Shown one piece after another: positions 44,324-53,606 of a DNA stretch of 64,000 bases. Under the pieces are notes generated by a model. That model was not told the DNA's origin. It made no database searches and was given only the letters and a program-made list of their open reading frames with translations. Location: contig JAJZNW010000110.1 in NCBI GenBank assembly GCA_021811615.1, forward strand, positions 28,130 through 92,129. The letters are read 5' to 3'. This stretch comes from Bacteroidota bacterium. Its GTDB lineage: Bacteria > Bacteroidota > Ignavibacteria > Kryptoniales > JAKASW01. The position numbers and the translations under genes are program-made. Positions within the stretch are counted from its first letter, which is position 1; each line of letters begins with the position of its first letter.

Positions 44324-45106
44324 TCAAATCGTTTGGAGGCGCTTTACCTGCTCGCTCACAAGCCCAAACCTACGCTCGCGTTTTTGAAAATCGCTTATTG
44401 CCTCATATAGTTGTCTGCGACGGAAATCAGGCCAGAAGACTCTTGAGAAATATATTTCCGTATATGCGGACTGGTACAGGAGGAAATTGCTTATACGGAG
44501 TTCGCCGCTGGTTCTTATCAATAAGTCTGGATCGGGCATCGAACCGGTGCTGAGGTACCTTGAGAAGAGAGACTCATCTATATCATCAGCAGACAGTTTG
44601 CCGGCGGCAACATCAGAGGCAATTTTTCTGGCAGTCTCGACAATCTCGCGCCTGCCGGAGTAACTGAGTGCCAGATTCAGGTTCAGGCCGGTGTTGCGGG
44701 TCGTTTTTTCGAACGCCTCACTCAATTCCCGCTGCACTCCCGCAGGCAAAGAGCCGAGGTCGCCGATTGCCGTGAGGCGGACGTTGTTCCTGTAGAGTCT
44801 GTCGGTCTCGTCACGCAGCGCTTTAACGAGGAGCCGCATCAGTGTGGAAACCTCATGCGTCGGACGTTTCCAGTTTTCGGTCGAGAAAGTATAAAGCGTC
44901 AGGCACTTCACGCCCAACTCACCGCAGGCCTCGACAATATCGCGAACGGAGTTCACGCCTTCACGGTGCCCGGCCGCACGCGGCAATGCGCGCTGCTTGG
45001 CCCACCTTCCATTGCCATCCATGATGATCGCGATGTGCTTGGGTATACTGCCGCTGGCCTTCAGTTCTTCCTGTAGACCCTTGTCATCAGAGCCGAGTCT
45101 GATCAA
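44324..45106 (-). CDS. uppS: Undecaprenyl diphosphate synthase
   Basis: This 260-residue cis-prenyltransferase makes the C55 carrier used for peptidoglycan and O-antigen. The catalytic opening is HIAIIMDGNGRWAKQRALPR, with the key Asp, followed by GHREGVNSVRDIV and TLYTFSTENWKRP. The C-terminal RTSGELRISNFLLYQSAYTE is typical. The frame begins with TTG at 45106; the purine-rich AGGCGGAAAGA upstream supports this start. It lies 155 bases upstream of bamA and is probably in the same operon. Confidence 0.96.
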   Translation of the reverse strand: MIRLGSDDKGLQEELKASGSIPKHIAIIMDGNGRWAKQRALPRAAGHREGVNSVRDIVEACGELGVKCLTLYTFSTENWKRPTHEVSTLMRLLVKALRDETDRLYRNNVRLTAIGDLGSLPAGVQRELSEAFEKTTRNTGLNLNLALSYSGRREIVETARKIASDVAAGKLSADDIDESLFSRYLSTGSMPDPDLLIRTSGELRISNFLLYQSAYTEIYFSRVFWPDFRRRQLYEAISDFQKRERRFGLVSEQVKRLQTI

Positions 45107-45229
45107 TCTTTCCGCCTCATTTTTTGCTGTGAAATTTAAACCGGCATATAGTAAAAATCAAGGATTTGAAAGACACGCGAACGAGATAACGTTCAATTTT
45201 TCCGTAAGTTACGTCAACCACACCGGGAT

Positions 45230-47602
45230 TTACCGCCAATTTACGATGTGCGACCGGTCAGAAACGAGCCTGAAACACACCGCTCCCAGCGAATCGGTCC
45301 TCATAGTCAAGATCCCCGCGCGATTCATCCTCTCGATCACGCTTTCGGAAGGGTGGCCAAACCGATTCCCCGCCCCCACGGAAATGACTCCGTACCTGGG
45401 TCGAACGGACAGGAGAAATTCGTCCGAGGAACTTGTTTCGCTTCCATGGTGTGCCGACTTCAAGATTTCCGACGCCAGAAAATGCCCGTATGCCCTCACC
45501 AGTTCAAGCTCAACCTTATGTTCTATGTCGCCGCACAGAAGGACGGACTCCCTCCCGATGCAGACCTTCAGAACTACTGAACCGTCATTTAACCTTGACC
45601 GGTAAGATAAGCCGTTTGCACCAACGTACTTTCCATTTGGATGGAGGACATACACCCTGTGCATCGCTCCCGAATCGAGTATCATGCCCGCGAGTGCGTG
45701 ACGCGACGGAATTCTCATGGCCTCCACCGCAGCCAGGGTCGTTTTCCAGCTCCTCGACACGGAGTTTTGGTCGGGATAAATGAAATTGCGGACCTTCAAA
45801 TTCCGGAGCACACTCGCGGCACCGCCGATGTGATCGCTATGAAGATGAGATATCACGAAATAGTCGATGTGGTCCACACCTCTCTTCCTGAGAAAAGGGA
45901 CGATGATGCGCGCGCCAGCATCGTTCATCCCGAAGTTGACTCCTGCATCAATCAGCAAGTTTTTCCCGGACGGGAGCTCGATATAAATCGCGTCACCCTG
46001 CCCGACATCCAACACGTAAAGTCGCCCTTCAGACCGGCTGAAGAATAGTGATGAATAGAGAATCAAGTTCCCACCCAATAAAACCGCAAAGACAAGTTTC
46101 TTCAGGACGGACTTACCTCCGAAGAGAAAGACAGAGACGAGCCACACGAAGTAGAGAGCGCTGAACAACATCGCCGAGTCGTCGATTCTTACAATGCTCG
46201 CATTCCACGAGCCTATGATCGAATTAAGTTTAAGGATCACGATACCGACGGTCTGGGCGGCTGCTCCATAAACTGAGGCGAGCGCGGATGAAAACGTACT
46301 GAATGCCAGAAATGTGAAAGTCATCGAAGTGAAAATGCCGGAAAGGGGAACGATCAGGAGATTTGCGAGTACACTGACCAGCGAGACCCTTTCGAAATAG
46401 AATACGGTAATCGGGACTGTACCGAGGGTAGCTGCTATCGTCAGAGATGAAGCGGATAAGAGAGGATTCACCCAGCGCAGTTCAACCACTTTCGGATAGG
46501 ACTTCCTGACCGAAGTCACCATCCTTTCGTAGAAGAAGGCGATAGACAGCACTGCGGCGAAAGAGAGCTGGAACCCCGGAGAAAAAAGCTGCGAAGGTGC
46601 GAAGGCGAGAATAACCAACGCGGCGAATCCCAGCGAGTTCATTAAATTGCTTTTTCTCTGGAGCAACAATCCGAAGAGGACAATTATCGCCATGATAACC
46701 GCGCGGACCACGCTTGGCCCCGATCCCACGACTAGCGCATAGAAGATCAGTAACGGAGCGACAATAAAAAACCGGAGTCTCCGCGGCACTCTAAGCACTG
46801 AGGAAAGTGTCACGAGGATTCCGGTCAGGAAACCGATGTGGAGACCCGATACTGAAAGGATATGGACCGTTCCGGAATTCATGAAGTTCTCGTTCGTCTC
46901 CCTGCTTATTCCGCTCCTTTCCCCGAGGACCATTGCCCGTGCCAATCCCGTGACATCTCCGGCGACAAACTTTTCCGTTTTCTCTCTGACGAAATCCCTG
47001 ACAGGCTGAACCAAGGACTTTTTCAGGCTGAAAGCGTTATCGTGTTCCACGCTTATCAAGTCTTTCGGACTGCGAAGGAATATCCTTCCCGCAAATCCGT
47101 TCAACCTGTAGTAATTCTTCGCGTTGAACTGGCCCGGGTTCCTTGCAAGCGAAAGGGTACCCGCTTTTCCCCTGAAGACTATCCTGTCACCGATCGCGAC
47201 GGACAATCGTGTCTGAGGCGTGAGGACCAGATCCCCCCGGATTCGCTTCCAGCCCCTGTTAAACCCGTGGCACTCAGTCAAGACGACGGAAGGCCTGAGA
47301 GTATCGGAAGAGATCTGGCTCACAGTCCCCGAATAGAACTGAAAATCGGATGGATGGATTTCGCTCAAAGACACCATGGCGATATTGATGTAGAAGGCAA
47401 ATGCGAGAAAGAGCGAAGCATATCCCAGAACGGAGAGGCCGATGGAGCGTCTCTCTTTGCGCACCAAATAAAGGGCAAAGGAAGCCAGGCAAATCACGAC
47501 AGCACCCAAAGGAATGATGACGGGATAATCCTGGAGGAGTCTTCCTGCCGTTATACCTGCAGCCGCTACGAGCGCGGCCTTAAATGCGGGTAAATGTTTC
47601 AT
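45230..47602 (-). CDS. comEC: ComEC/Rec2 DNA-uptake channel protein
   Basis: This protein of about 790 residues has an N-terminal DUF4131-like region, a multi-helix competence domain (SGTVHILSVSGLHIGFLTGI is the family motif) and a C-terminal metallo-beta-lactamase domain with SHLHSDHIGGAASV. In competent bacteria it moves single-stranded DNA across the inner membrane. ATG at 47602 is chosen because of the AGGGCGG upstream; the frame extends 13 codons further. No other com gene is nearby. Confidence 0.94.
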   Translation of the reverse strand: MKHLPAFKAALVAAAGITAGRLLQDYPVIIPLGAVVICLASFALYLVRKERRSIGLSVLGYASLFLAFAFYINIAMVSLSEIHPSDFQFYSGTVSQISSDTLRPSVVLTECHGFNRGWKRIRGDLVLTPQTRLSVAIGDRIVFRGKAGTLSLARNPGQFNAKNYYRLNGFAGRIFLRSPKDLISVEHDNAFSLKKSLVQPVRDFVREKTEKFVAGDVTGLARAMVLGERSGISRETNENFMNSGTVHILSVSGLHIGFLTGILVTLSSVLRVPRRLRFFIVAPLLIFYALVVGSGPSVVRAVIMAIIVLFGLLLQRKSNLMNSLGFAALVILAFAPSQLFSPGFQLSFAAVLSIAFFYERMVTSVRKSYPKVVELRWVNPLLSASSLTIAATLGTVPITVFYFERVSLVSVLANLLIVPLSGIFTSMTFTFLAFSTFSSALASVYGAAAQTVGIVILKLNSIIGSWNASIVRIDDSAMLFSALYFVWLVSVFLFGGKSVLKKLVFAVLLGGNLILYSSLFFSRSEGRLYVLDVGQGDAIYIELPSGKNLLIDAGVNFGMNDAGARIIVPFLRKRGVDHIDYFVISHLHSDHIGGAASVLRNLKVRNFIYPDQNSVSRSWKTTLAAVEAMRIPSRHALAGMILDSGAMHRVYVLHPNGKYVGANGLSYRSRLNDGSVVLKVCIGRESVLLCGDIEHKVELELVRAYGHFLASEILKSAHHGSETSSSDEFLLSVRPRYGVISVGAGNRFGHPSESVIERMNRAGILTMRTDSLGAVCFRLVSDRSHIVNWR

Positions 47603-47861
47603 CGAGCCGCCCTGACAATTTGCCCGTGAGAATTGCGACACTGTTGACCGAGATCGCAGAGATTGCCATCTCTATCTCCTTCGGCTTGGACTCACGTCGA
47701 TAAAAATCCCGGTCCGTTCCCATGAACAGGCCGACAGTTGATTATCCCGACCGGTCACATGAAAGAAAGCGCACAAGGATGGAGGATCTTACAAGAAAGA
47801 AATCAGCGATACCTCAATCAGTAATATTTGTGTGCCATCTTTACACTTACTCCGGAAAAAG

Positions 47862-49448
47862 CTATATCCTGTAATGACAGCCGACGCTGCTCTTGTTTTC
47901 CCACGCCGAAAGAGTCACGATCAATCCAGCTCTCAATGCATTTCTCAATCCGATAAGTTCGTCGGTAAGCCGAACGGCCCTGTAAAAGTTTTCTATTTCC
48001 GATTCGAGATGCCTAAGCTCGCGGATAGCCCTGCGAAGCCGACGCGTCGTGCGGACAAGCCCGACATAGTTCCACATTATGTGTTTGAGCACGCTCATAT
48101 CCTGAGTGATCAGGGCGGGATCGGCAGTTTCCGTGCCCGTATCTTCCCAGAGTGGAATCTCAAACGTAGACGGATCGGGTGCGCCGTCCATTTCGTGAAC
48201 GATATCTTCGGCGGCGCGGACTCCCCAGACGAGCCCTTCCAGCAGCGATGTGCTTGCAAGCCTGTTTGCACCGTGAAGACCCGTGCATGCCACCTCGCCG
48301 ACGGCGTATAACGAATCGACGGAAGTTCTCCCCCACTCGTCGACCCAGACTCCACCGCAGAAGTAATGTGCGGCGGGAACCACTGGAACCAAGTCCGTGG
48401 CGATATCGACCCCGTAAAGCAGGCACTGCTCACGGATCGAAGGGAATAATTCGGCTATCTTATCCTTCGGGATATACGAGCGCAGGTCGAGATAGACGTT
48501 AGAGACATCCTTCGAGAGCATTTCCTGGTGTATGCTTCTTGAGACGACGTCACGTGGAGCCAGGTCTTTCCATTCGGGCGCGTATTTGTCCATAAACGGC
48601 TTCCCGTCGGCATCGACGAGCCTCGCCCCTTCGCCGCGGACTGCTTCGGATATCAGGAAGCTCGGCGCGTTCGGCTGGTAGAAAGTCGTCGGATGGAACT
48701 GGACGAACTCGCTGTTGATTACCCTCGCGCCGGCCCGGTAAGCCATGGCAAGTCCGTCTCCCCGCGCGCCGATAGGATTTGTCGTCCGGAGAAAAATCTG
48801 GCCGATCCCACCGGTAGCGAGAACCGTTTTATGCGCGAGGCATCTTATGACCGCGCCGTTATCTTGGTTGAGAAGATATGCTCCGACGCACGAAAGCGGG
48901 TCGTAAATTCTGAGCCGGTCAGAAGAGTGATGTGCAGGAGTAAGCAGGTCGACAGCAGTGTGCCCTGTAAGGAGCCTGACGTTAGGATGACCGTCGAGCG
49001 CTTTCAGGAGTGAGATTTCTATCGCGCGCCCGGTCGCGTCAGTGGCATGGACGATCCTGTTTATCGAATGTCCCCCTTCGCGGACGAGCGACAGCTCGTC
49101 GTTCTCTGAGCGGTCGAACGGGACTTTAACCTTCTCCATCAGAATTTCGCGGGCAAGCTTCGGACCTTCGGTTGCAATGATTTCCACCGCCCTCCGATTG
49201 CAGTAGCCGGCTCCTGCACGGATGATATCCTCGGTGAGCAGTTCCCTTGAGTCTTCATGCGCGGTGTACACAATGCCCCCCTGCGCATAGAATGTATTCG
49301 ACTCTTCTGGTTTCCTGGCACGAGTCACGAGCGTAACATCGACACCGGCGTCTGCCAGCTGAAGTGCGGTAACCGAGCCGGCTATTCCGCTGCCGATTAT
49401 AAGTACTTCAGTTTCTATCCCCGAGTGTCCCTGGGCTTCATTTGTCAT
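47862..49448 (-). CDS. nadB: L-aspartate oxidase
   Basis: This is a 528-residue flavoprotein. The FAD site is TEVLIIGSGIAGSVTALQLA; segments EGGHSINRIVHATDATGRAI, QFHPTTFYQ and YAVGEVACTGLHGANRLAST are typical of NadB. It oxidises aspartate to iminoaspartate, the first step of de novo NAD synthesis, feeding NadA, whose gene lies upstream. A C-terminal helical domain (DMSVLKHIMWNYVGLVRTTR) completes the layout. Succinate dehydrogenase flavoprotein is excluded by the context. Confidence 0.97.
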   Translation of the reverse strand: MTNEAQGHSGIETEVLIIGSGIAGSVTALQLADAGVDVTLVTRARKPEESNTFYAQGGIVYTAHEDSRELLTEDIIRAGAGYCNRRAVEIIATEGPKLAREILMEKVKVPFDRSENDELSLVREGGHSINRIVHATDATGRAIEISLLKALDGHPNVRLLTGHTAVDLLTPAHHSSDRLRIYDPLSCVGAYLLNQDNGAVIRCLAHKTVLATGGIGQIFLRTTNPIGARGDGLAMAYRAGARVINSEFVQFHPTTFYQPNAPSFLISEAVRGEGARLVDADGKPFMDKYAPEWKDLAPRDVVSRSIHQEMLSKDVSNVYLDLRSYIPKDKIAELFPSIREQCLLYGVDIATDLVPVVPAAHYFCGGVWVDEWGRTSVDSLYAVGEVACTGLHGANRLASTSLLEGLVWGVRAAEDIVHEMDGAPDPSTFEIPLWEDTGTETADPALITQDMSVLKHIMWNYVGLVRTTRRLRRAIRELRHLESEIENFYRAVRLTDELIGLRNALRAGLIVTLSAWENKSSVGCHYRI

Positions 49449-49495
49449 TATGATTCGCTACCGGTTCTGAACTGGAATGGTATTTATCTTCTTCA

Positions 49496-50521
49496 TCAGC
49501 CTATCGCAATCATCCGTTCGACCGCCTTCGCAGCCCTGACCCTTACCTGTTCCGGGACTTCGATGACGTACTGAGTCTCACGGAGTGCCTCCAGGGTATC
49601 TTCGAGTGTGATCTGGTTCATGTGCGGGCACCGGATGGTGCAAAGCCTGAGCATTTCCTTATCGGGATTTGCCGCGGCCACGTTGTCGCCCATGGAACAT
49701 TCCGTAAGCAGCAGATACCTGGGAGACTTCGACTCGCGCACGTAGCGTTCCATGGCCGTCGTGCTTCCCGAAAAATCGGAGGCTTCAACCACTTCCGGGC
49801 TGCACTCCGGATGGGCAAGGACGACAACGTCGGGAAATTGTTTCCGCACGTTTGCGATATCTTCCACGGTAAATCTCTCGTGCACTTCGCATCTTCCCTG
49901 CCATCCGATTATCTGGAAAGGCTTTTCAAGTTCAGCGGCATCTTTGCGCGGGAAGACAATCTTCTTCCCGGTCTCAGCGGCTACGTTACCGGCGAGGTAC
50001 TCATCGGGCAGAAAGATAACGACATCACTGTCGAGCGACCTGACAACTGCGGCGGCGTTTCCCGACGTGCAGCAAATATCGGATTCCGCCTTGACGTCGG
50101 CGTAGGTGTTGACATAGGTGACGACGGGAGCGCCGGGGAACTGAGCCTTGAGACTTCGCACATCTTCGGCGGTGATGCTCGCGGCTAGTGAACAGCCCGC
50201 CTTCTCGGCCGGAAGCAGGACAGTCTTTTCCGGATTAAGTATTTTCGCCGTCTCGGCCATGAAGCGCACGCCGCAGAACACTATAATGTCCTTATCGGTC
50301 TGGGCCGCTTTCCTCGACAACTCCAGAGAATCGCCGACAAAATCGGGAATCGAGTAGTAGAGTGCGGGCTCCATGTAGTTGTGGCCGAGTATCACCGCAT
50401 TGCGTTCAGCCTTAAGCCTGTTGATTTCGTAAGCGATCTCGGATTTTATCCTGAGCTCGGGCTCAGGGACCACATCTCTTAATCTATTTTTCAAATTCGA
50501 ATATATTTCCTGAACGGTCAT
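49496..50521 (-). CDS. nadA: Quinolinate synthase
   Basis: This 341-residue 4Fe-4S enzyme condenses iminoaspartate with dihydroxyacetone phosphate. Cluster cysteines are in EKAGCSLAASITA (about 110), LAHPECSPEVV (about 238) and LCTIRCPHMNQ (about 298). Other segments are AVILGHNYMEPALYYSIPDF and YVNTYADVKAESDICCTSGN. It sits between nadC and nadB, 47 bases from nadB, consistent with one operon. Confidence 0.97.
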   Translation of the reverse strand: MTVQEIYSNLKNRLRDVVPEPELRIKSEIAYEINRLKAERNAVILGHNYMEPALYYSIPDFVGDSLELSRKAAQTDKDIIVFCGVRFMAETAKILNPEKTVLLPAEKAGCSLAASITAEDVRSLKAQFPGAPVVTYVNTYADVKAESDICCTSGNAAAVVRSLDSDVVIFLPDEYLAGNVAAETGKKIVFPRKDAAELEKPFQIIGWQGRCEVHERFTVEDIANVRKQFPDVVVLAHPECSPEVVEASDFSGSTTAMERYVRESKSPRYLLLTECSMGDNVAAANPDKEMLRLCTIRCPHMNQITLEDTLEALRETQYVIEVPEQVRVRAAKAVERMIAIG

Positions 50522-50534
50522 CGTGAGCTTTCAA

Positions 50535-51371
50535 TCATTTATTATTGTCAATCATCAGACTTATATCCATCGCGGTTACCGAATGTGTCAGTGCGCCGAC
50601 AGAAATAAAATCGACGCCGGTCGCCGCAACCGCTGCGACTCTTTTCAGAGTCATATTTCCGGAGGCCTCCAGCGGTACGCGTCCCGCGGCGATCTCGACG
50701 GCCTTCCTCATCGTTTTGGTGTCCATATTATCGAGCAAAACGCGATCGACGTTGAGCTGGAGCACTTCCTTCAGCTCATCCAGCGTGCGTACTTCGACTT
50801 CGATCTGAATGCCTGCCGGTGCATTAGCTCTCACGCGGCGAACCGCCTCGGTGATCCCGCCCGCCTCTGCGATGTGATTGTCCTTTACAAGGACCATGTC
50901 GTACAAGCCAATGCGATGGTTGGAAGCCCCTCCGATTCTTACGGCCATCTTGTCGAGCACTCTCAAGCCCGGGGCGGTCTTCCTGGTATCGAGTATGACC
51001 GCCTTCGTGCCGGCTGCGGCCTCGACGAAGCGTCTGGCGGCAGTCGCGATCCCGGACATTCGCTGGAAAAAATTCAATGCCACGCGCTCACCTGCAAGTA
51101 TCGCCTTGCCGGGCCCGTTTAGAGTACCTATCGTTTCTCCCGATTTCACGTCGGCTCCGTCCGACACGGATTGGATTACCCTCACCCGGTCATCGATGAA
51201 CCTGAAGGTAGCTTTGACTACGTCCCAGCCGGCCACCGTCCCGTTCGATTTGGCAATGAACCGCCCGTTGGCCTGCAATTCCTGAGACACAATCGCGTTC
51301 GTCGTCACGTCGCCGGGACCTATATCCTCGGCGAGCGCGCGCTTCACGATCTCTTCAATCTCTTTATTCAT
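50535..51371 (-). CDS. nadC: Nicotinate-nucleotide pyrophosphorylase (carboxylating)
   Basis: This enzyme of 278 residues turns quinolinate plus PRPP into nicotinate mononucleotide. Typical segments are EDIGPGDVTTNAI, ILDTRKTAPGLRVLDKMAVR, GGASNHRIGLYDMVLVKDNH and EVEVRTLDELKEVL. The frame runs 56 codons further upstream, but the ATG at 51371 matches the family start. No clear ribosome binding site is present; TTGACA at 51404-51409 (minus) suggests a promoter very close to the start. It heads nadC-nadA-nadB. Confidence 0.96.
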   Translation of the reverse strand: MNKEIEEIVKRALAEDIGPGDVTTNAIVSQELQANGRFIAKSNGTVAGWDVVKATFRFIDDRVRVIQSVSDGADVKSGETIGTLNGPGKAILAGERVALNFFQRMSGIATAARRFVEAAAGTKAVILDTRKTAPGLRVLDKMAVRIGGASNHRIGLYDMVLVKDNHIAEAGGITEAVRRVRANAPAGIQIEVEVRTLDELKEVLQLNVDRVLLDNMDTKTMRKAVEIAAGRVPLEASGNMTLKRVAAVAATGVDFISVGALTHSVTAMDISLMIDNNK

Positions 51372-51628
51372 CAAATATTTTGAATTTCCGCGATCTAATT
51401 GGATGTCAACTGGACGGAGATAATCACATCCGGCAAAAAGAATGTAATCAAAGCCCGGGTTAAACTGCAATCTATCTTGACCGGCCTGGAGTGTAATTCG
51501 AGGGAACCGACTGTGCCCCGTCAGTGTTGCAGATGTCAAGGAACCGGCTTTGGAGGAGGAGCCGGCGACTGTTCACAGCGGGAAGTGGGAGCAGTTAGAT
51601 ACGATATAAGAAGAACCAGGAGGAGTAA

Positions 51629-53431
51629 ATGAAACGAACATTAATGGTGTTTCTACTCTTAGCGTCCGCAGTCATAACCAGGCAAGCATCTGCGCAGGTG
51701 TTCTTCACGGCCAGCCTCGGTCCGGGGACTTCGGTAGTCTCCAACGGGACCGGCACCGCTTGGGCCGTTCTGAACATGGCACAGAAGTCACTTACATTCA
51801 GAATCACGTACGCTAAGCTTGACAGCACATTCACACACGCGCATTTTCATTTAGGTGCGGAAGGCACGAACGGGCCGGTGGTGTTCCCGCTCGATACTTT
51901 CTTTGTGGGCAATACCGCAGAGGGCACATGGTATAACATACCGGACTCATTGATTTCCGCCCTCATGAAAGGCGACATATACATAAATATACACACGCTT
52001 AAATATCCGGCGGGCGAGATTCGCGGCCAATTGGAAGCCTCTCCGGACATGGGAATCTCGATGAGCCTTGACGGCTCGCAGGATGTTCAGCCCCTGCCGG
52101 TCGGAGGGACGGGAACCGGGTGGGCGATTTTCAATCCCGATTCAAATATTCTTTACTTTCGCGTGACTGTCGCCGGTCTGACATCGGGCATAACGGGCTC
52201 CCATTTCCACCTCGGCGCTGCGGGGACCAACGGACCGGTAGTCTTCCCGTTCGACATGACCGATAGTACCTTCACCGGCTCCTGGGCGTTCCCGGATTCG
52301 ATGTGGACAGATCTCGTGACAAACCAGCTGTATGTGAACATACACACGCAGAAGAATCCCGCCGGCGAAATAAGGGGACAGTTCACATTGCAGCCGACCT
52401 CAAATATTTTCCTTGCGGCCTCCCTGGACGGAGCGAACCAGGTACCCGCAGTGACGTCGAACGGGGCAGGGACTGCATGGGTCGTCTTGAACGTTACTCC
52501 CGGTTCGGGCTCACTTACGTACAGGCTGACGTACGCCGACCTGGACAGCACCTTTACCGCAGCACATTTCCATCACGGTGCACCCGGCGTCAACGGTCCT
52601 GTAGTCATGCCGATCACGACATTCTCGGGGAACTCAGCCCAGGGCACCTGGTCGAATATACCCGACAGTCTTGTCGACGCGATGCTGAGCGGGGATATCT
52701 ACCTGAATGTTCACTCAGCTGCACATCCAGCGGGAGAGTTGCGCGGTCAACTCGAAAGACCGGACGGCGTTCCGTTCTCAATCAGCCTCTCGAGTGATCA
52801 AAGCGTGCCCGCTCTTTCGACCACCGGTACCGGCACAGGCTGGGCGGTGCTCGACACTACCGGCACGAACGTCAGCTATGACATAACGGTTGCGACACTA
52901 TCCTCAAACATAATCGCAGTCCACTTCCACGACGGTGCCGCCGGCGTCAACGGCCCGGTGGTTGAGCCGCTTTCATACACAATGATCGGCGCGAGCGGGA
53001 TATGGACCCCGGTGCCCGATAGTCTAATTCCGACGCTGCTCAACGGAGATATTTACTCGAACTTCCATTCTTCCGATCACCCGGCGGGAGAGATACGCGG
53101 TCAGCTCCTCCTTGACAACGGCTCGCTGCTGACAGCCATCGTCCAGACGAAGGACCCCGTCCCGAACACGTTCCGGTTAAGCCAGAATTACCCCAACCCG
53201 TTCAACCCGTCTACGATAATTCAGTATAGCGTCCCGGCGAAGTCCCAGGTGAAGCTCATCGTGTACAACATACTCGGCGAGAAAGTGACTACTCTTGTCG
53301 ACGCGGTCGAAAGTCCGGGGACACACGAAGTCATCTTCAACGGAGACCGGTTCGCGAGCGGAGTTTATTTCTACAGGCTAACCGCAAACGGGAACACATT
53401 CCTGACGAAGAAGATGGTTCTGCTTAAATAG
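51629..53431 (+). CDS. Secreted four-repeat CHRD protein with T9SS sorting tail
   Basis: This 600-residue protein has a signal peptide (to about residue 23) and four CHRD repeats (about 24-138, 140-255, 258-377, 380-497). Each contains an HFHxGAxGxNGPVV-type core and a GDIYxNxH...PAGEIRGQL end. A C-terminal type A sorting domain follows (LSQNYPNPFNPSTIIQYSVP...GVYFYRLTANG...KKMVLLK), used by type IX secretion. CHRD domains, first seen in chordin, have no known bacterial activity. Strong AGGAGGAG precedes the ATG and a terminator follows. Confidence 0.9.
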   Translation: MKRTLMVFLLLASAVITRQASAQVFFTASLGPGTSVVSNGTGTAWAVLNMAQKSLTFRITYAKLDSTFTHAHFHLGAEGTNGPVVFPLDTFFVGNTAEGTWYNIPDSLISALMKGDIYINIHTLKYPAGEIRGQLEASPDMGISMSLDGSQDVQPLPVGGTGTGWAIFNPDSNILYFRVTVAGLTSGITGSHFHLGAAGTNGPVVFPFDMTDSTFTGSWAFPDSMWTDLVTNQLYVNIHTQKNPAGEIRGQFTLQPTSNIFLAASLDGANQVPAVTSNGAGTAWVVLNVTPGSGSLTYRLTYADLDSTFTAAHFHHGAPGVNGPVVMPITTFSGNSAQGTWSNIPDSLVDAMLSGDIYLNVHSAAHPAGELRGQLERPDGVPFSISLSSDQSVPALSTTGTGTGWAVLDTTGTNVSYDITVATLSSNIIAVHFHDGAAGVNGPVVEPLSYTMIGASGIWTPVPDSLIPTLLNGDIYSNFHSSDHPAGEIRGQLLLDNGSLLTAIVQTKDPVPNTFRLSQNYPNPFNPSTIIQYSVPAKSQVKLIVYNILGEKVTTLVDAVESPGTHEVIFNGDRFASGVYFYRLTANGNTFLTKKMVLLK

Positions 53432-53452
53432 ATTTCTGAAAGCCAGGAAGTC

Positions 53453-53481
53453 AAAGGCCCGCCGTGTTGGCGGGCCTTTTT
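53453..53481 (+). terminator. Rho-independent terminator of the CHRD gene
   Basis: A 9-base GC stem, AGGCCCGCC (53455-53463) with GGCGGGCCT (53469-53477), has a GTGTT loop and continues into TTTTT. It lies 24 bases after the stop codon. Confidence 0.9.
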
Positions 53482-53606
53482 GATTACGGCAGGTTTTATC
53501 TTTGCAGGATGCCAGGGAGCATTTTCGATGGCGCGACTCCAGCGCTCTTCTGATCCCATTAACCCCGTGCTCCTGCCAGCCTTCAGTTCATGCACAAAAT
53601 CCGCCT

